DNA of 64,000 nucleotides from CBDDKS01 sp965230335 (GTDB lineage Bacteria > Pseudomonadota > Gammaproteobacteria > Enterobacterales > Kangiellaceae), in NCBI GenBank assembly GCA_965230335.1, contig CBDDKS010000006.1, positions 1,798,001-1,862,000 on the forward strand, read 5' to 3'. Each line of letters opens with the position of its first letter. The first letter of the stretch is position 1. Positions 44,215 through 53,718 of this stretch are shown in pieces. The position numbers and the translations under genes are program-made. The notes under the pieces are model-generated. The model was not told the origin of the DNA, made no database searches, and was given only the letters and a program-made list of their open reading frames with translations.

Positions 44215-45411
44215 TTATAAAAAAGTGTAATTAAAGTTGGTGATATCTGGATCGATATTTTTCTCTTCCGTTTTTAATGATATTTTAGTGTGTTGGTTGA
44301 TTTTCATAAAATGCGAAAATGTCTCTTTATTTAAATATTGTCTGGCTGTGAAATCTTTTGAACCAATTTCATTACCACCATCATCAATAAACGTGACACG
44401 AATGGTAGGATAAGGCTGTTCAAAAGAGGCGCCATTACTGACAATCAATGTGAGTTCAACACCTTCTGAGTTCATGGTTGCTGCGTCACTAATTAACTTG
44501 ATTTGTTTTGTATTTTTGCAGGTGACATAGTCACAAAAGAGCAGTGCAATTTGTCCTTGCAGGTTATTTTGGGCGATGAGGACATTGCGATTACTCCAAA
44601 AATAAAAAACAGCACCCAGTATTAAAAACAAGAGCGTTAAGCTTGCTGCCAACCAGATTTTAGAACGATTTGGATTGTCAACCATATCATCAAACTCGTC
44701 CAGGGGATCGGCATGTAAATTATCGTTATAAAAGTCTTCTGATAACATAGCGTTGTCAAGCTCTTGCATATTTTCGTCAAAATTGGATTCAAAAAGTTTA
44801 TCGATATCTTCATCACTGGGTAAAAGTGAAGGTTGATTATTATTCTGTTCACTTTTTGTTAGGTTAACGATGTTGTTTTGTGAATCACGGTTAGACTTTG
44901 ATTGTGATGATACGTCATCCAGAGGGGCTGATAAATTATCAAAAAGATCGTCGCCTTCAGATGTATTTTCCAGTGCTGCGAGGTGTTCTTCTATCGCCTC
45001 AGGATGTATATCAAGGTTGGATGGGTATTTGGTAACTGCGTGACTACTGCCAAAGGAGTTAATGGGAAAATCAGTCGGTTCACCATTACTGGCTTGTCGA
45101 CTGATTTCTATTTCTGCACTGGCAGATGCATGTAGCATACTGTCGTCTTGCTTGGCGACTTCGGATACCTGCGGAGGCACTATTGAGGGATAGGTTTTTA
45201 CCTGAGAGGATGGGTTGCTCTTTTGAGCCTTTGATGATGGTGGCGTATTGGGAGATTGTGATGAAATAGGACGAACCCAATGTTCTTTTGCACTGAAGAT
45301 CGACAAGCAGGCACCACAACGAACCTTACCATTGGCAATCTTTAAATGTTGCTCTGTGACTCTAAATACCGTCTCACAATTTGGGCAACGAGTAAATAAG
45401 TTGTCTGACAT
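44215..45411 (-). CDS. Zinc-ribbon and DUF3426 domain membrane protein
   Basis: N-terminal MJ0042-type zinc ribbon: CPNCETVFRV and CGACLSIFSA (four cysteines). A long acidic, low-complexity linker (residues ~45-250) follows, then one membrane segment (IWLAASLTLLFLILGAVFYFW) and a C-terminal strand-rich domain as in DUF3426. Proteins of this form sit between prmA and dusB in many gammaproteobacteria, as here; their function is not known. It starts 9 nt after prmA, so it is probably co-transcribed with it. Confidence 0.9.
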   Translation of the reverse strand: MSDNLFTRCPNCETVFRVTEQHLKIANGKVRCGACLSIFSAKEHWVRPISSQSPNTPPSSKAQKSNPSSQVKTYPSIVPPQVSEVAKQDDSMLHASASAEIEISRQASNGEPTDFPINSFGSSHAVTKYPSNLDIHPEAIEEHLAALENTSEGDDLFDNLSAPLDDVSSQSKSNRDSQNNIVNLTKSEQNNNQPSLLPSDEDIDKLFESNFDENMQELDNAMLSEDFYNDNLHADPLDEFDDMVDNPNRSKIWLAASLTLLFLILGAVFYFWSNRNVLIAQNNLQGQIALLFCDYVTCKNTKQIKLISDAATMNSEGVELTLIVSNGASFEQPYPTIRVTFIDDGGNEIGSKDFTARQYLNKETFSHFMKINQHTKISLKTEEKNIDPDITNFNYTFL

Positions 45412-45420
45412 ACATGTTCT

Positions 45421-46305
45421 CTACTTCAGCTTTTTACAGTGAATACGAACCCACTCATCTTTGTGTGCGATATCAATGATGTTAAAAGCATCTGCATAAT
45501 AGGTGATAACTTCATCAGCTTGATGGTCTAATATACCAGATAATACCAAGTCTCCATGAGATGATACCAGTTTTGTGAAAAATTTAGACTGCTCTTTTAT
45601 GGGAGCTGCCAGAATATTAGCAATAATAACGTGATAATCTCTATTTTTTATATCATTAATGGGCATACATAAAAATTGCTGGGTATTTAACTGGTTTCTT
45701 AGTGCATTCTCCTGGCTTGCTTGAATGGCTTGTGGATCAATATCGACGGCATGAACCAATGCTGCTCCCAATTTCGCTGCGGCAATACCCAAAATACCGG
45801 AACCACAGCCAAAATCCAGTAGTGATTTATCGGTTAAATTTTGAGCATCCAGCCATTCTAAACATAAAAAAGTTGTGGGGTGCGTGCCTGAGCCAAAAGC
45901 AAGGCCCGGATCCAAATGTACCTGAATAGCGTTGTCGTTATCTAAATTGTGCCAACTGGGTACTACCCATAAGCGTTTGCCACATTGAATAGGATGGAAG
46001 TCATCCATCCACGCCCGCTCCCATGGCTGATCTTCCAGTTGATGGATGCTTATATTATGACAATCATCCATTAAAGGAGAAGCTTTGAGATCAGATAATA
46101 TTTTTTGAGTATCACAAGGCTCAGCAAATAAAGTAATGACTTTTAATTCAGACCACAGTGGCACTTCTCCTGGGGCTGGCTCCAAAATCGCTTCATCATT
46201 TGCGCTTTGACAGGTAATGGATACTGCACCAAGTTCATCGAGTAGATCTGAAATGGCTTCCAGTTTTTCTTGGGTGGTTGTTAAAGACAGTTGTTGCCAG
46301 GACAT
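45421..46305 (-). CDS. prmA: Ribosomal protein L11 methyltransferase
   Basis: SAM-dependent methyltransferase that trimethylates L11. SAM motif LLDFGCGSGILGIAAAKLGA, the GTHPTTFLCLEWL segment and IIANILAAPI motif are characteristic. Length 294 aa matches. Start of a prmA / zinc-ribbon / (dusB-fis) gene order common in gammaproteobacteria. Confidence 0.97.
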   Translation of the reverse strand: MSWQQLSLTTTQEKLEAISDLLDELGAVSITCQSANDEAILEPAPGEVPLWSELKVITLFAEPCDTQKILSDLKASPLMDDCHNISIHQLEDQPWERAWMDDFHPIQCGKRLWVVPSWHNLDNDNAIQVHLDPGLAFGSGTHPTTFLCLEWLDAQNLTDKSLLDFGCGSGILGIAAAKLGAALVHAVDIDPQAIQASQENALRNQLNTQQFLCMPINDIKNRDYHVIIANILAAPIKEQSKFFTKLVSSHGDLVLSGILDHQADEVITYYADAFNIIDIAHKDEWVRIHCKKLK

Positions 46306-46786
46306 AATAAAATGAAAGATATCAATAGATAAAACAGTCGTAAATTATAAGGTAAATAACCTTCATTGCACAAAAAAAACGTCAAATCACCCCGGGACCT
46401 GTTGATTTTATTTCATTCCTCACGCCTTGATTTGCTCTTTTTTTAAAGAATCACAGTGACAAAAACAAAAGATTAACAGGCACAAATACTTATAAAAAGA
46501 ACCTTCCCTGGAGAAACTGTCCTTTATCAAAACTGTTTTTTTGAAAAGGTCTTTATGTCAATATGGAGTGCTTTCATCGTTTTAAATCTGAATCGGCATA
46601 TTCTTCTGTTTGCAGAACATATTAAACTTAATAACATTAACGAAATCATGTAGGAATCAGGTTTAATTATGAACAAATCTGTCAAGATTATGGCAATGTG
46701 TTTATAAAACCAAATTCATTTTTTAGACGACAGGAATAATGTTATCCTTAGAGCATATGTATAAAAATTATTCATGAGTGTTTTGT
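46306..46786. other. 481-bp intergenic region
   Basis: No credible gene. It separates prmA from the divergent two-component operon, so it must hold both promoters; I could not pick them by eye. A diverged version of the dispersed palindrome may occur as CCTGTTGATTTT near 46402 and AAAGATTAACAGG near 46467. At 46669-46707 an 11-12 codon frame (MNKSVKIMAMCL) follows a CAGG ribosome-binding-like site and looks like the start of a signal peptide that stops early. Confidence 0.5.
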
Positions 46787-47482
46787 ATGGCAAAAACTAT
46801 TGTTTTAGTTGAGGATGAAGTCGTAATTCGTGAGAATTATACCAAAGCATTAAAAGCACATGGTTTTAATGTCATGTCCTATTCTTCGGTTGCCAGTGCA
46901 CAGGTTGCTTTTGAAAATCGTTTGCCAGATCTTGTACTTTTGGATATTCATTTAGAAGACGAACCTGAAGGTGGTTTTTTATTATGTCGTCAGTTGCGGG
47001 TACAATCAGCACAGTTACCCATTATGTTTTTGACGGCATTTAATAGTGACTTTGACATTATTTCCGGTTTGCGTTTAGGAGCTGATGATTATGTAACGAA
47101 AGATATGAGTTTGCCACATTTAATGGCACGTATTAATGCCTTGTTAAGAAGAGTAATCAGTAATCAAAATGTATTTGAAAAACAAGAAGTGGTGACTTGT
47201 GATGATTTGACAATGGATGTTGAACGTGTGCGTGCAACCTGGAAATCACATAAGTTAGATTTAACCTTAACAGAGTTTTGGATGTTGCATGCACTGGCAA
47301 AACATCCAGGACATGTAAAAACCAGAGAACAACTTATGGAAGTTGCTAAGGTTGTTGTGGATGATTCAACGATAACATCACATATCAAAAGAATACGAAA
47401 AAAATTTATACAGTTTGATGCTGATTTTGATTCTATTGATACCGTGTATGGCATGGGATATCGATGGAAAAGTATGGAATAA
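46787..47482 (+). CDS. pdsR: Response regulator of the proteobacterial dedicated sortase type
   Basis: OmpR-family regulator: receiver with D53 (LVLLDIHLED), then winged helix. LTLTEFWMLHALAKHPGHVKTREQLM and DDSTITSHIKRIRKKF followed by DTVYGMGYRW are strongly like the PdsR regulators encoded with proteobacterial sortases. ATG 46787 chosen over the upstream GTG. Partner kinase is 69 nt downstream. No sortase or LPXTG-like target gene is in the window, so here it may act on a distant locus. Confidence 0.8.
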   Translation: MAKTIVLVEDEVVIRENYTKALKAHGFNVMSYSSVASAQVAFENRLPDLVLLDIHLEDEPEGGFLLCRQLRVQSAQLPIMFLTAFNSDFDIISGLRLGADDYVTKDMSLPHLMARINALLRRVISNQNVFEKQEVVTCDDLTMDVERVRATWKSHKLDLTLTEFWMLHALAKHPGHVKTREQLMEVAKVVVDDSTITSHIKRIRKKFIQFDADFDSIDTVYGMGYRWKSME

Positions 47483-47551
47483 TTTTAAAAAGACTATGAT
47501 GATTCTGAATATGTTTTTTTGATTATTATCAATAAAAAAAGGTTTTGATTG

Positions 47552-49639
47552 ATGAATAAAAAAAGAAGGTTTTGGGGGTTAAGAAAAAAAATCATTCTGT
47601 TTTCCTCTTTATTAATCATTGTTCCTTTTTTAGGTTTGGGTTTATTGAAAAGATTAGAAGTATTACTTGTCGATCATTTAATGAATTCGTTGCAAACGCA
47701 AGCCGAATCCATGGCGTTGTTTTTACAGCGGTCATTTCAGGATACATCAGTCTGGAATACATCTAAGCAACCTTTAAATAATCCTATTTATGTCACCACA
47801 CTAACCCATGATATGGTTATTGATGGTTATGCTGACGACTGGGTACAATATCAGGGCTTTGCAGCAGATATGGGAAAAAATATTTCTTTGATTATGGGTA
47901 GAAGTACATCAGGGTTGGTTCTTAAAGTAGAAGTCAGGAAACCATCGGTTCTTTATCGTCAATTAGATAAGCCTTATGATAAAAGTGAACAGGTGATATT
48001 GTTTTTTCAGGGAAATGATGGACATATTTATCCATTATATTTTTCACCAGCGGCACCAGGTAGAGTCAAACCGTATCAACATAAAACCCATTCAGAGGTT
48101 TGGGTCACTGAGGCTTATTGGCAGGAGGTACAGGGCGGATATAATTTAGAAGTTCAATTACCTTATAAGTTTTGGCGTGGTATTGGCTTGCAAGTCATGC
48201 AGGATAACATCATGTCCACGTTATCAAAAGATATTGCATTATATCAAAAAACATTACGTCCTTTATTGTGGCCAGAACAACATTTGGAAAAAACGGTATC
48301 CCAACTCAATACCATTCAAGGTCGCCGTATATGGATTCTGGATCAACACGGACAACTTCTGGCAAGACATGGCAATATTTATAGGCAGTTTTCATTGGAA
48401 GCCGTCAATCCGATAATTAATTTTGTATTTGTGCCACCACAAAAAGATTTTATTGATCCCAGAGCACGTTCGATCCATTTTTCAATGCCCTTTATTCAAA
48501 AAGTATTGGCAGGAGAGGGGCCACAAAAACAAAGAGAAGTTATTACAGGTACAGACATGGCTATGGCGATGGTTGCAGTGCCTATACTTCATGAAGAACA
48601 GCCTGTTGGGGTTGTATTTTTGGAAGAAACCGTTGCTGCAGTACAAATAGTACAGCGACGGGCATTTAATATTTATTTAAACAGTGTCTTTATTATTATG
48701 AGTATCATTATTGGATTACTTATTATCATGATAACTCGATTGGCCAGGAGAATTATGCGTTTAAATCAGGCTATTCATCAGGCCACAGATGAACAAGGAC
48801 GTATTACTCAAATTGTATCAACAGAACTGGGTCGTGATGAAGTTGGTGAGTTATCTTCGTCTTTTGAATCCATGAGTAGAAAATTAATGGGGTATCATGA
48901 TTATCTTGAGCGTTTGAGTGAACGTTTGATTCATGAATTAAGAACGCCAGTTGCCATGATGACCTCGTCACTGGAAACATTGAAACTGCAATTGGATGAT
49001 GGACATCAATCCATGCTGGATAATGCTGAACAGGGGTTGTCACGGTTAAGCAGTGTGATTCATCGGATGGGAGAGGCAAAGCGTGTTGAAGAAAGTATCG
49101 CTCTGGCAGATAAAGGCTTATTGGATATGGTTGATTTTATGACAGGTTATGTTGATTTATATCGGCAAACACGTTGTAGCACTCTTTCATTAGCGATACA
49201 TCAAGGTAAAAAACTGGATAAACAGCACTTTCAAAAAACAGATTTGATCGACGATACCATTGATGACTCTATCACCGCACAAGTGATGGCTTCACCGGAA
49301 TTATTGGCACAAATGATGGATAAACTGTTAAGTAATGCGATAGATTTTTCTGAAAAAGAAATGCCTATATCGATCACTTTAAATATAGAAAAAGAACAAG
49401 TTACTCTGAGCGTGATTAATCAAGGAAAATGTCTACCAGAAGGTGTACCCGTGGATGTACTCTTTTCATCTATGGTCAGTCTTCGTCAGTCATTATCCAT
49501 GAAAGAGACACATTTGGGATTAGGGCTCTATATTGTTCGTTTAATTGTTCAATATCATCATGGTTATTATTTTGCAGAAAATCTTGAGAAACTTCCTGGT
49601 GTCAGATTGGGTGTCGTTTTCCCTATGGCAAAAAAGTGA
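47552..49639 (+). CDS. pdsS: Sensor histidine kinase of the proteobacterial dedicated sortase type
   Basis: About 695 aa. N-terminal membrane segment (KIILFSSLLIIVPFLGLGLL), a large extracytoplasmic domain with the IDGYADDWVQYQGFA motif typical of PdsS, a second membrane segment near 375-395, HAMP, HisKA with H462 (IHELRTPVAMM), and a HATPase ending GLGLYIVRLIVQYHHG. The sensor domain is of the carbohydrate-binding-like DOMON type by look (inference). ATG 47552 preferred to TTG 47549. Follows pdsR on the same strand. Confidence 0.8.
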   Translation: MNKKRRFWGLRKKIILFSSLLIIVPFLGLGLLKRLEVLLVDHLMNSLQTQAESMALFLQRSFQDTSVWNTSKQPLNNPIYVTTLTHDMVIDGYADDWVQYQGFAADMGKNISLIMGRSTSGLVLKVEVRKPSVLYRQLDKPYDKSEQVILFFQGNDGHIYPLYFSPAAPGRVKPYQHKTHSEVWVTEAYWQEVQGGYNLEVQLPYKFWRGIGLQVMQDNIMSTLSKDIALYQKTLRPLLWPEQHLEKTVSQLNTIQGRRIWILDQHGQLLARHGNIYRQFSLEAVNPIINFVFVPPQKDFIDPRARSIHFSMPFIQKVLAGEGPQKQREVITGTDMAMAMVAVPILHEEQPVGVVFLEETVAAVQIVQRRAFNIYLNSVFIIMSIIIGLLIIMITRLARRIMRLNQAIHQATDEQGRITQIVSTELGRDEVGELSSSFESMSRKLMGYHDYLERLSERLIHELRTPVAMMTSSLETLKLQLDDGHQSMLDNAEQGLSRLSSVIHRMGEAKRVEESIALADKGLLDMVDFMTGYVDLYRQTRCSTLSLAIHQGKKLDKQHFQKTDLIDDTIDDSITAQVMASPELLAQMMDKLLSNAIDFSEKEMPISITLNIEKEQVTLSVINQGKCLPEGVPVDVLFSSMVSLRQSLSMKETHLGLGLYIVRLIVQYHHGYYFAENLEKLPGVRLGVVFPMAKK

Positions 49640-49673
49640 AATATCAATCATCAATAATACCAATAGCTATTAG

Positions 49674-49707
49674 CAGGTTTAACCTATAAAAGATAAACAG
49701 CCCCTAA
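49674..49707 (+). repeat. Dispersed repeat, single right arm
   Basis: 34 bases identical to 51056-51089 except one position (core CTATAAAAGATAAACAGCCC). The left arm seen at 51032 is missing here. It lies between pdsS and the aminotransferase gene. Confidence 0.8.
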
Positions 49708-49795
49708 AAAGAATGGGATTGCACTGTGCAAGCCTAGTAACTGAGACTACAATAACCATATAAAATATTCCTGCAAATTTGATTGAGAGCAAAAT

Positions 49796-50992
49796 ATGTT
49801 TGAACGTTATTCTTCTTTACCAGCAGACGCTTTATTAGGTTTGATTACCGCTTTTCGAGATGATGCTAATCCTCAAAAAGTCGATTTAGGTGTTGGTGTT
49901 TATAAAGACGAGTCTGGGAATACGCCCATTATGCAGGCAGTAAAAGCAGCTGCAACACAACTGTTAGAAGAAGAAACTTCGAAAGCTTATATTGGACCCA
50001 AAGGCGTTCCTGGTTTTCTTGATGGTATGCTTACATTGGTATTTGGAGAACAACTATCTCAAAAATTGAAAGATCGTGTTGCTAGCATTCAAACTCCAGG
50101 TGGATGTGGCGCATTGCGTATAGGGGCAGAATTAATTGGCAGAGATGAGCACAGTGAAACGGTCTATGTGAGTCAACCCACCTGGGTCAATCATATACCT
50201 TTGATTGAATCAAGCGGTTTAAAAACAGCAGTCTACCCTTACTTTGATGCAGCAACATCCAGTATTTCTTTTGATAAAATGCTGGAAGCACTGAATCAGC
50301 TGGGTCCCAAGGACATTGTTTTATTGCACGGTTGTTGTCACAATCCAAGTGGCGCAGATTTATCTTTGCAAGAGTGGCAACAAGTGGCAGAAGTTGCTGA
50401 GCAAAGAGGGTTTATACCTTTTATTGATATTGCGTATCAGGGATTGGGTGATGGTTTGGATGATGATGTTGCTGGTGTGCGTTATTTATTGGAACGTTTA
50501 CCTGAAGTGGTGATTGCGGTCTCCTGTTCAAAAAACTTTGGTCTTTATCGCGAACGCACGGGATGTTTAATGGTATTAACATCCACCAGTAGCGAAGCGC
50601 AGGCCGTTCAAACACACATACAAGATGCCGCACGAGCCAATTATTCTATGTCTCCGGCATATGGTGGTTATTTAGTGGATAAAGTATTGAATCAACAGGA
50701 TTTGAAAACAAATTGGCAAACGGAACTGGATGAGATGGCAACACGTGTGCGCGGTTTGCGTCAAGGTTTAGTTGCTGCATTTCAGTCAGAAGGTATCGAA
50801 AAAGATTTCAGTTTTATTACGCGACAAAAGGGCATGTTTAGCTTTTTAGGTATCAGTAAAGAACAAGTGGATGCCCTAAAAAATCAGTTTGGTATTTATA
50901 TGGCAGGATCCAGTCGTATTAATGTTGCTGGGCTGAACACACAGTGCCTGCCCTATGTTGCAAAAGCCGTTGCTTCGGTATTAAGGGAATAG
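49796..50992 (+). CDS. Aromatic amino acid / aspartate aminotransferase
   Basis: Class I PLP aminotransferase of the AspC/TyrB group. Cofactor lysine K246 in SCSKNFGLYRERTG, HNPSGADLS substrate loop and DLGVGVYKDESGNTPIM N-terminus. 398 aa, full length. It converts amino acids and 2-oxoglutarate, with aspartate or aromatic preference unclear from sequence. Monocistronic, between two copies of the dispersed repeat. Confidence 0.93.
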   Translation: MFERYSSLPADALLGLITAFRDDANPQKVDLGVGVYKDESGNTPIMQAVKAAATQLLEEETSKAYIGPKGVPGFLDGMLTLVFGEQLSQKLKDRVASIQTPGGCGALRIGAELIGRDEHSETVYVSQPTWVNHIPLIESSGLKTAVYPYFDAATSSISFDKMLEALNQLGPKDIVLLHGCCHNPSGADLSLQEWQQVAEVAEQRGFIPFIDIAYQGLGDGLDDDVAGVRYLLERLPEVVIAVSCSKNFGLYRERTGCLMVLTSTSSEAQAVQTHIQDAARANYSMSPAYGGYLVDKVLNQQDLKTNWQTELDEMATRVRGLRQGLVAAFQSEGIEKDFSFITRQKGMFSFLGISKEQVDALKNQFGIYMAGSSRINVAGLNTQCLPYVAKAVASVLRE

Positions 50993-51031
50993 CTATCCGT
51001 ATTTATACCTGAATCATTGGAAGATACCTGA

Positions 51032-51085
51032 GGGCTGTTTATCTTTTATAGTTAACAGGTGTAACCTATAAAAGATAAACAGCCC
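51032..51085. repeat. Dispersed palindromic repeat, complete copy
   Basis: GGGCTGTTTATCTTTTATAG (51032-51051) is a perfect 20-bp inverted repeat of CTATAAAAGATAAACAGCCC (51066-51085), loop 14 nt. The best-preserved copy in the window. No T run follows, so it is not a standard terminator, though it may stop exonucleases. Confidence 0.85.
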
Positions 51086-51116
51086 CTAATTGACCACATA
51101 AAATAGTCCATCTTTT

Positions 51117-51146
51117 TTGATAGATAAGCACTTTATGGGCTATACT
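51117..51146 (+). promoter_or_regulatory. Possible sigma-70 promoter
   Basis: TTGATA (51117-51122) and TATACT (51141-51146) with an 18-bp spacer, ahead of the gene starting at 51260. Transcription would begin close to a stem-loop at 51153-51180. Confidence 0.5.
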
Positions 51147-51152
51147 CTCCCG

Positions 51153-51180
51153 CTGAATGTTGTCGGTTGACGGCATTCAG
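51153..51180 (+). promoter_or_regulatory. 5'-leader stem-loop
   Basis: CTGAATG (51153-51159) pairs with CATTCAG (51174-51180), with inner pairing around GTCGGTTGAC. If the promoter at 51117 is right this hairpin sits at the very 5' end of an ~110-nt leader. Confidence 0.45.
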
Positions 51181-51259
51181 TCGGACTCTGGTTATATGAT
51201 TCGGTGTGTTATTAATCATTATCCAGGACAGTTATCATGAAATATTGAGGATAAAAGAA

Positions 51260-53008
51260 ATGAATAAAGTTGTGATAGGTATTTTGGTATTAGTGCTTGG
51301 TGCAGGTGGTTATTGGTATTATCAGCAGCAAGGTAGCGGCAGTGAGAATACATCCAGTAAAAGGGCAGGCGCTTCCAACGTATTATCTTATGTTCCAGCA
51401 GATACGATATTGTTTTTAGGAAATACAGAGCCTGCCGATATATCCAGCTATTTAAATTGGGCATTACCTAAAGAGTCTCGTCAGTCTATGCTTGAGATGT
51501 GGGACAATATGGGTACTGAAGCTGAAGGTAAGTCAACGAGTACAGCGGTTCGTTTTTTCTTAGAGTTTTATCGGGAAATAATATTGCATTTGGATGATCC
51601 TGAAAAATTTGCACAGCGTTTTGGTATGAGTGTTAAAAAGCATGATAGTGCATTGTATATGGTGAATGCCATGCCTGTTATGCGCTGGTCACTGGAAAAC
51701 CCAGAGGCTTTTTCAAAGTTAATCACAGATGTTGAAACCAAAATTAACCATACTGCTAAAGAAGAAAAGAAAGGTAATATTATTTTTCGTCGATATGTAT
51801 TAATCGATGACAACACAAAAAATGATTTAGAACTTATTGTAGCTCAACAAGCTAATCATGCCATTATTACATTCAATACACCATTAACTGATGAAGAAGA
51901 TTTGTATCCTGCTTTGGGTGTCAACCTGCCTGAACAATCGATGATATCCAGTGGAAAAGTACAGCAATTAGCCAAACAACATCAGTTTATGCCTATCAGT
52001 TTTATGTATCTTGATACCTTGGCATTAGTCAAAGGGTTAACCAATGCTGAGTCAAATAATTTTGGCACAATGTTGAAAGCTTTATTTGCTTTGGATGAAG
52101 AAAAAGGAGCCAATCCGTTGCAATCAATACAAAGCCCTAGCTGTCATAAAGAGTTGTCTGAAATGGCGGCCCGGTGGCCTTATATGTTCGGAGGCTATAC
52201 CAAACTGTCAGAGAAAGAAGCTTCTTTTAAATTTATTACCAAAATGACAGATACAGCTTTTGTTCAATCCTTAAAAAAGCTAACAGGTTCTATACCTAAA
52301 GCCTTTAGTCAGAAAAAATTACCCATGTATATGGCATTGGGTATTAATTTGGATGAAGTGGGTGCTTTTGTTGGTCAGTTCAAATCAGATTGGGCAAGTC
52401 GGACTTATGAGTGCCAACCTTTGGTTGAAATGAAACAAGGTGTTGGTGGTATGGATACGATGGCCTTGGCTAGCTTGGGTATGGCGCCAGGCGTGCAGGG
52501 TATTGGTGTTGGCTTGGCTGAAATGGGTGATTTTCAAGCCACACAAATGGGTGATTTTAGTCAAATTTCAGCAGTTGCTACATTAGTGGCAAAAGATCCC
52601 AAAAGTTTGGTTGCTATTGCCGGTAATTTTATTCCACCATTGCAACAATTGGATTTATCGGATGATGGTACGGTGAAACCTATTTTATCGCCCATGCTAC
52701 CGATGCCGGTTAATATTGCTATGAAAAATTCTCAGATCACTTTATTTACAAAAGATGCTGGGCAGGCGTTTATCGATGCTTCAGAACAACAAAATACCAA
52801 TCATCTTTTTCAACTAGGGATGGATTATAAGTTTTTTGCTAGTTACTATGAGCAAGCGCTTAACCAGACCATATCAGCAATGGGGCAAACTAAGGAAGAA
52901 ATGCAAAGCACTATTGATCTTTTAAAGTCAATGGATTACTACGTACATTTTGGTTTATCTGTTACTGATGAAGGGTTAGTATTTGATACAGGAATATCAA
53001 AACCTTAA
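51260..53008 (+). CDS. Membrane-anchored hypothetical protein, DUF3352-like
   Basis: Start at ATG 51260 with GAGG nearby; the upstream GTG frame is not convincing. One N-terminal membrane segment (VVIGILVLVLGAGGYWYY), then a ~560-residue soluble periplasmic domain. It begins LSYVPADTILFLGNTEP and ends with a ...VHFGLSVTDEGLVFDT stretch, as in DUF3352-type proteins. Function unknown. A promoter and leader stem-loop can be proposed upstream. Confidence 0.75.
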   Translation: MNKVVIGILVLVLGAGGYWYYQQQGSGSENTSSKRAGASNVLSYVPADTILFLGNTEPADISSYLNWALPKESRQSMLEMWDNMGTEAEGKSTSTAVRFFLEFYREIILHLDDPEKFAQRFGMSVKKHDSALYMVNAMPVMRWSLENPEAFSKLITDVETKINHTAKEEKKGNIIFRRYVLIDDNTKNDLELIVAQQANHAIITFNTPLTDEEDLYPALGVNLPEQSMISSGKVQQLAKQHQFMPISFMYLDTLALVKGLTNAESNNFGTMLKALFALDEEKGANPLQSIQSPSCHKELSEMAARWPYMFGGYTKLSEKEASFKFITKMTDTAFVQSLKKLTGSIPKAFSQKKLPMYMALGINLDEVGAFVGQFKSDWASRTYECQPLVEMKQGVGGMDTMALASLGMAPGVQGIGVGLAEMGDFQATQMGDFSQISAVATLVAKDPKSLVAIAGNFIPPLQQLDLSDDGTVKPILSPMLPMPVNIAMKNSQITLFTKDAGQAFIDASEQQNTNHLFQLGMDYKFFASYYEQALNQTISAMGQTKEEMQSTIDLLKSMDYYVHFGLSVTDEGLVFDTGISKP

Positions 53009-53037
53009 ATGAGTTTGATCTTTACTAAAAAAAAGTA

Positions 53038-53709
53038 TTAAGTGTGTTGTTCAATCAGTTGTTTTAACAATGCACTTAATGCGCTACTGCTTTTTAGCAG
53101 GTAATCAGCATTCCATTGATTAGGGTTTTCATCGGGTGGAATATAACCCCAGGTTGCTGCCACTGAGCACATATTGGCTGCTTTAGCTGCTTGCATATCT
53201 CTTTTATCATCACCAATATAAATGCAGTGTTGAGGATCTGTATTCAGTGTTTTGCAGGCTTCCAATAATGGCATGGGATGTGGTTTTTTGTGAGGAAAGG
53301 TGTCACCACAAACAATCACTTGAGCACGTTGTTCTAAAGCCAATTGTTTTAATAAGGGCTGGGTGAGGAACTCAGGTTTATTGGTGACAATACCCCAGGC
53401 GATATGGTTATTATCCAACTCATTTAAACAAAGTTCTATTCCTGGAAAGAGTTGTGTTTTTTGACAAAGTTGCTGATGGTATAAATTAAGAAATTGTTCT
53501 TTCAATGATGCGAAATCTTTGTGGTGAGTGTCTATGCCATAAGCCGCCTTCAGCATACCGGGTGTGCCTTGTGATACATAAGGACGTATGCTATCAATAG
53601 ACACTGGTTCTAATTGCTGAGAAAGGCGTAATTGATTTAAGGCAGAAACCAAATCTTCAACGGTATCGGCTAAAGTGCCATCTAAATCAAACAGTACACA
53701 TTGAATCAT
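53038..53709 (-). CDS. gph: Phosphoglycolate phosphatase
   Basis: HAD-family phosphatase that removes 2-phosphoglycolate formed in DNA repair. Motif I LFDLDGTLADT, motif II WGIVTNKPE, motif III KPHPMPLLEA, and IYIGDDKRDMQAAKAANM. 223 aa. It lies 10 nt after ubiG, the common ubiG-gph pair. Confidence 0.92.
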   Translation of the reverse strand: MIQCVLFDLDGTLADTVEDLVSALNQLRLSQQLEPVSIDSIRPYVSQGTPGMLKAAYGIDTHHKDFASLKEQFLNLYHQQLCQKTQLFPGIELCLNELDNNHIAWGIVTNKPEFLTQPLLKQLALEQRAQVIVCGDTFPHKKPHPMPLLEACKTLNTDPQHCIYIGDDKRDMQAAKAANMCSVAATWGYIPPDENPNQWNADYLLKSSSALSALLKQLIEQHT

Positions 53710-53718
53710 TGACTGACC

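Noticed and set aside
44920..44945. AGGGGCTG match to the dispersed repeat within the DUF3426-type gene
   Set aside because: Only the first eight bases match and the site is inside a coding region.
46400..46482. Possible highly diverged copy of the dispersed palindrome
   Set aside because: The two arms match poorly and are far apart; kept only as a note in the intergenic entry.
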